Part shown: in pieces, positions 61,578-64,000 of the stretch | How the letters are laid out: each line of letters begins with the position of its first letter | How positions within the stretch are numbered: position 1 is the first letter of the stretch | From: Parvimonas sp035282405 | Lineage (GTDB): Bacteria > Bacillota > Clostridia > Tissierellales > Peptoniphilaceae | Assembly (NCBI RefSeq): GCF_035282405.1 | Contig: NZ_JAYKBP010000004.1 | Location: forward strand, 62,001-126,000 | DNA length: 64,000 bases | Direction: 5' to 3' | Program-made: the position numbers and the translations under genes | Notes under the pieces: model-generated | The model's input: only the letters and a program-made list of their open reading frames with translations | Databases searched by the model: none | Told to the model about the DNA's origin: nothing

Positions 61578-62972
61578 TTATCTATAAAATGAACCTTGTT
61601 GCCATCCACCTTTTAGATATATTGCATGAGCAATCATAGTTACTAATACATTTGAAATCGCCATTGCAAGCCATATACCAGTTGCTCCATATCCTGTAAA
61701 ATTCTTGAAAAAAAGTATTAATGGAAGTCTTATTATCCAAAGTCTTATCATATCTATTGCCATTGAATATTTACTGTTTCCAGAACCTTGGAAAAGACCT
61801 TGATATACAAAAAACATATTCAGCATTACTAGAGTTATTAATGTATAGAACATATAACTATTTGCTTGTAACATAAGTACTGAATCTTTTGGTGCACTTA
61901 TAAAGAAAGATAAGATTTCATATCTGAATATAAAACTTATAAATGCAATTAAAATTGACATAATAATTATAATAATGGATGCTTTTTTAAATGTTTCTTT
62001 AACTCTCTTTATATTATTATTTCCTATATTTTGTCCAATTATTGAAGTTATGGCAGAACCTACTCCACCAGGTGGAATGTTTAAGAGTCCACCTATCCTG
62101 TTTACCATACCATAAGCAGCAACAGTTTCAGTTCCATAACTTTGAATAAATGAGTTCATTATTATGAATCCTATTGCAGTTCCAACTTGCCCTATTACTG
62201 ATGGTAAAGTAATTCTGTAAATTCTTTTTAAGATATGTTTTTCCCATTTAATATATATTAAACTATTTAGGTTTAATTTAATTATATCTTTATTTATTTT
62301 TAAATGAATAAATCCAACAATGCACATTATTCCTTGAGTTAATACAGTTGCAAGAGCGGCACCTTTAACTCCAAGACCAAGTCCTGAAATTGATGTAAAT
62401 GGTATTACATCAAAGATAAAAACTGGATTTAGAATCATATTTAATATAACGCAAATTGTACTTATCATTGTGGGAATTGTGTTCTTGCCCTGAGCAGATA
62501 ATATTGATGAATATATGTAGTAGAGAAATATAAATGGAATTCCAAGATAGCTATATTTTAAATAAATTATACTATATTTTGCTAAATCTCCAGTTGCACC
62601 CATCATTTTTACTATCAAATCAGCACTAAAATATCCTAATAACATAAATATTATTGAAAATAGCAAAGAAATATTTATTAAAGTATCAGCATACTTTTGT
62701 GCGTGTAAGAAATCTTTTCGTCCTAATAATTGAGAAATTAAAGATATTGCTGCAATTGATAGACCAATACCAATAGAATTAAATAGAAAAATAACAGGCC
62801 AAGTAAAACTTGTTGATGCAAACTCTGCTGTTCCTAATTTTCCAAGCCAAAACGCATCTGCAAGAGAGTATAATTGTTGAATAAAATTATTTAGAATAAT
62901 TGGAATTGATATTATTGCAATAATTTTGTAAATATTACCATTTAAAATCATTTCACTTCGTTCTTTTTTCAT
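61578..62972 (-). CDS. MATE-family efflux transporter
   Basis: A 464-residue membrane protein with about twelve helices in two homologous halves. The MATE signatures ALADAFWLGKLGTAEFASTS-like start (residues about 36-55) and the second-half loop YGMVNRIGGLLNIPPGGVGSA-like region (about 285) are visible in shorter pieces (WLGKLGTAEFA, NRIGGLLNIPPGG). Such proteins export cationic drugs or metabolites with Na+ or H+. GGGAGG precedes the ATG (minus strand). It is a lone gene with its own terminator; the exported compound is unknown. Confidence 0.93.
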   Translation of the reverse strand: MKKERSEMILNGNIYKIIAIISIPIILNNFIQQLYSLADAFWLGKLGTAEFASTSFTWPVIFLFNSIGIGLSIAAISLISQLLGRKDFLHAQKYADTLINISLLFSIIFMLLGYFSADLIVKMMGATGDLAKYSIIYLKYSYLGIPFIFLYYIYSSILSAQGKNTIPTMISTICVILNMILNPVFIFDVIPFTSISGLGLGVKGAALATVLTQGIMCIVGFIHLKINKDIIKLNLNSLIYIKWEKHILKRIYRITLPSVIGQVGTAIGFIIMNSFIQSYGTETVAAYGMVNRIGGLLNIPPGGVGSAITSIIGQNIGNNNIKRVKETFKKASIIIIIMSILIAFISFIFRYEILSFFISAPKDSVLMLQANSYMFYTLITLVMLNMFFVYQGLFQGSGNSKYSMAIDMIRLWIIRLPLILFFKNFTGYGATGIWLAMAISNVLVTMIAHAIYLKGGWQQGSFYR

Positions 62973-63170
62973 ACAATACCTCCCATAAAATTTATACCTT
63001 TATTATATTCCACAATTATAGTGGAATAAAACAGGTTTAGATAAAATTTTTTTAAAAATTAATAAGGAGAGTTAACAATTTAAAGATTTATTTTTAAATT
63101 ATTTAGTTTGTATAAGTATTTTTGAAAATATTTATCATAAATTATAGAAATTTATTATAATTAAATATAA

Positions 63171-63977
63171 ATTGGAGGCTTTATTAAAAATGATTCAGGA
63201 CAAATTATTCTAAATGGAGAAGATATAAGTTTATTTAATCCAGAAGATAGGAATGTTTCAACAGTTTTTCAGTCTTATGGACTTTTTAGTAATAAAAATG
63301 TTTTAGAAAATGTAGCTTATGGGTTAAAATTTAGAAATGTAAAAAAGCAAGATAGAATAAAACAATCTATTGAAATGGTAAAAAATGTTGGGCTTGAAGG
63401 GTATGAAAACAAAAAAATTCATGAATTATCTGGTGGGCAAAGGCAAAGAGTAGCTCTTGCAAGAAGCCTAGTTATAAGTCCAAGACTTATTTTGCTTGAT
63501 GAACCTTTTTCGAATTTAGATAAAAATTTAAGAGTTACAATGAGAAACGAAATTAAAAAGCTTGTAAAATATTTTAAAATGACAACTATACTTGTAGCCC
63601 ATGATCAAGAGGATGCCTTTACAATGGCTGATAAAGTCATCTTAATGAATGATGGAAAAATCATTCAAAATTCAACAGTTACTGAATTGTATGATGCTCT
63701 AAATAGTGAATTTTCTCTTTCTTTTATTGGAAATTCAAATAAATTGGATGATGATAATTTTATTAGGCCTGAAAAAATAAAAATAGTTGATTATGAAACT
63801 AAGGAGCATGCTGAAATTGTTTCAAAACAATTTAGAGGTGTGTTTATAGAATATCAACTAAAATTAAAGAAAAATAATCAAAAAACTTTAAAAATGATAG
63901 AATTAAATACAGGTAAAGAGAAAAATATTGGCGAGGATGTTTTTATTAAATATCAATTACGAAAACTGTCAAATTAA
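63171..63977 (+). pseudogene. 5'-truncated ABC transporter ATPase (PotA/FbpC-like)
   Basis: The frame is open from 63171 and its translation joins the family in mid-domain: IGGFIKNDSGQIILNGEDIS aligns with the segment just after Walker A. Q-loop (STVFQSYGLF), signature LSGGQRQR, Walker B LLDEPFSNLD and the switch histidine (LVAHDQED) are intact, and a TOBE-like C-terminus (FIRPEKIKIVDYE) follows. Walker A and about 45 upstream residues are missing, with a stop codon at 63168-63170 before them. The first ATG (63375) is far inside. It should be inactive as an ATPase. The 62973-63170 gap is AT-rich and shows nothing. Confidence 0.8.
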
Positions 63978-64000
63978 TTGAAAGATTTTTATTGAAAAAT

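Noticed and set aside
63375..63977. An intact short gene starting at the ATG at 63375
   Set aside because: Homology to the ABC ATPase family continues 68 codons upstream in the same open frame, so this ATG is internal.
1..64000. tRNA or rRNA genes, prophage or transposase genes
   Set aside because: None were seen when reading the intergenic spaces; all large gaps are accounted for by the features listed.

Overview
The window is very AT-rich, densely coded and dominated by strong AGGAGG-type ribosome binding sites and short Firmicutes-style promoters. Gene content (type III glutamine synthetase, Rex, HrcA/CIRCE-type groE control, Pht-like histidine-triad lipoprotein, class Ia ribonucleotide reductase, sortase-anchored BspA-like protein, ECF transporter, diaminopropionate ammonia-lyase) suggests a low-GC, fermentative, host-associated anaerobic Firmicute. 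A Parvimonas/Peptoniphilaceae-like organism is my best guess; this rests on gene content and base composition, not on a database match.

Layout. 1-703: the end of a CRISPR array (ten clean 30-nt repeats plus one degenerate terminal repeat) whose 3' repeat end resembles type I-B arrays of clostridia; its cas genes are not in the window. Two unrecognised genes follow, then a decayed repeat-spacer-repeat unit near 2.25-2.32 kb. 2.5-8.0 kb: HAD phosphatase, TrmB (minus), and nrdAB behind a tandem NrdR-box-like site. 8.1-11.1 kb: a zinc-acquisition operon (AdcA/ZnuA-like lipoprotein plus a six-triad Pht-like lipoprotein) behind a consensus promoter with a 17-bp palindrome at its start point. 11.2-16.0 kb: groES-groEL under a CIRCE element, then a small membrane protein, a short RNase G-like protein and a TrmA/RlmD-family methyltransferase. 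16.0-20.1 kb: acetyltransferase, diaminopropionate ammonia-lyase, FRG-domain protein, flavodoxin and a SnoaL-like protein. 20.3-25.1 kb: a 1030-aa BspA-like LRR surface protein and a Crp/Fnr regulator (both minus), and Rex. 25.2-37.8 kb: an O-antigen-ligase-like protein, ABC-F, glutamate dehydrogenase, type III glutamine synthetase, PyrG, an unknown protein, CoaX, Dus and a flavin-containing reductase lipoprotein. 37.8-44.4 kb: UvrD-like helicase (minus), TrmN6-like and RsmI methyltransferases, uridine phosphorylase, then rpmG-secE-nusG-rplK-rplA. 44.5-51.0 kb: two ABC half-transporters plus an ECF module (EcfT, fused double EcfA, MptD-like S component). 51.0-57.8 kb: glmU-prs-pth-mfd. 57.8-61.4 kb: PrsA-like foldase, HU, rpsB-tsf. 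61.5-64.0 kb: a MATE transporter (minus) and a 5'-truncated ABC ATPase.

The most interesting material is regulatory and non-coding: a pair of identical 21-bp dyads with loop GCCTTGTG upstream of glmU; a 70-bp dispersed repeat in two near-identical copies placed just after terminators, with a decayed third copy; two L1-binding-like hairpins (before rplK and before rplA); a hairpin between the Shine-Dalgarno and start codon of nusG; an attenuator-like hairpin before the glutamine synthetase; an S2-type leader before rpsB; and the decayed mini-CRISPR. Genes work together mainly in nitrogen assimilation (gdhA, glnN, pyrG), zinc acquisition, nucleotide supply (nrdAB, udp, prs, pyrG), translation, and a probable metal-chelate, pterin or haem-like uptake locus whose substrate cannot be read from sequence.
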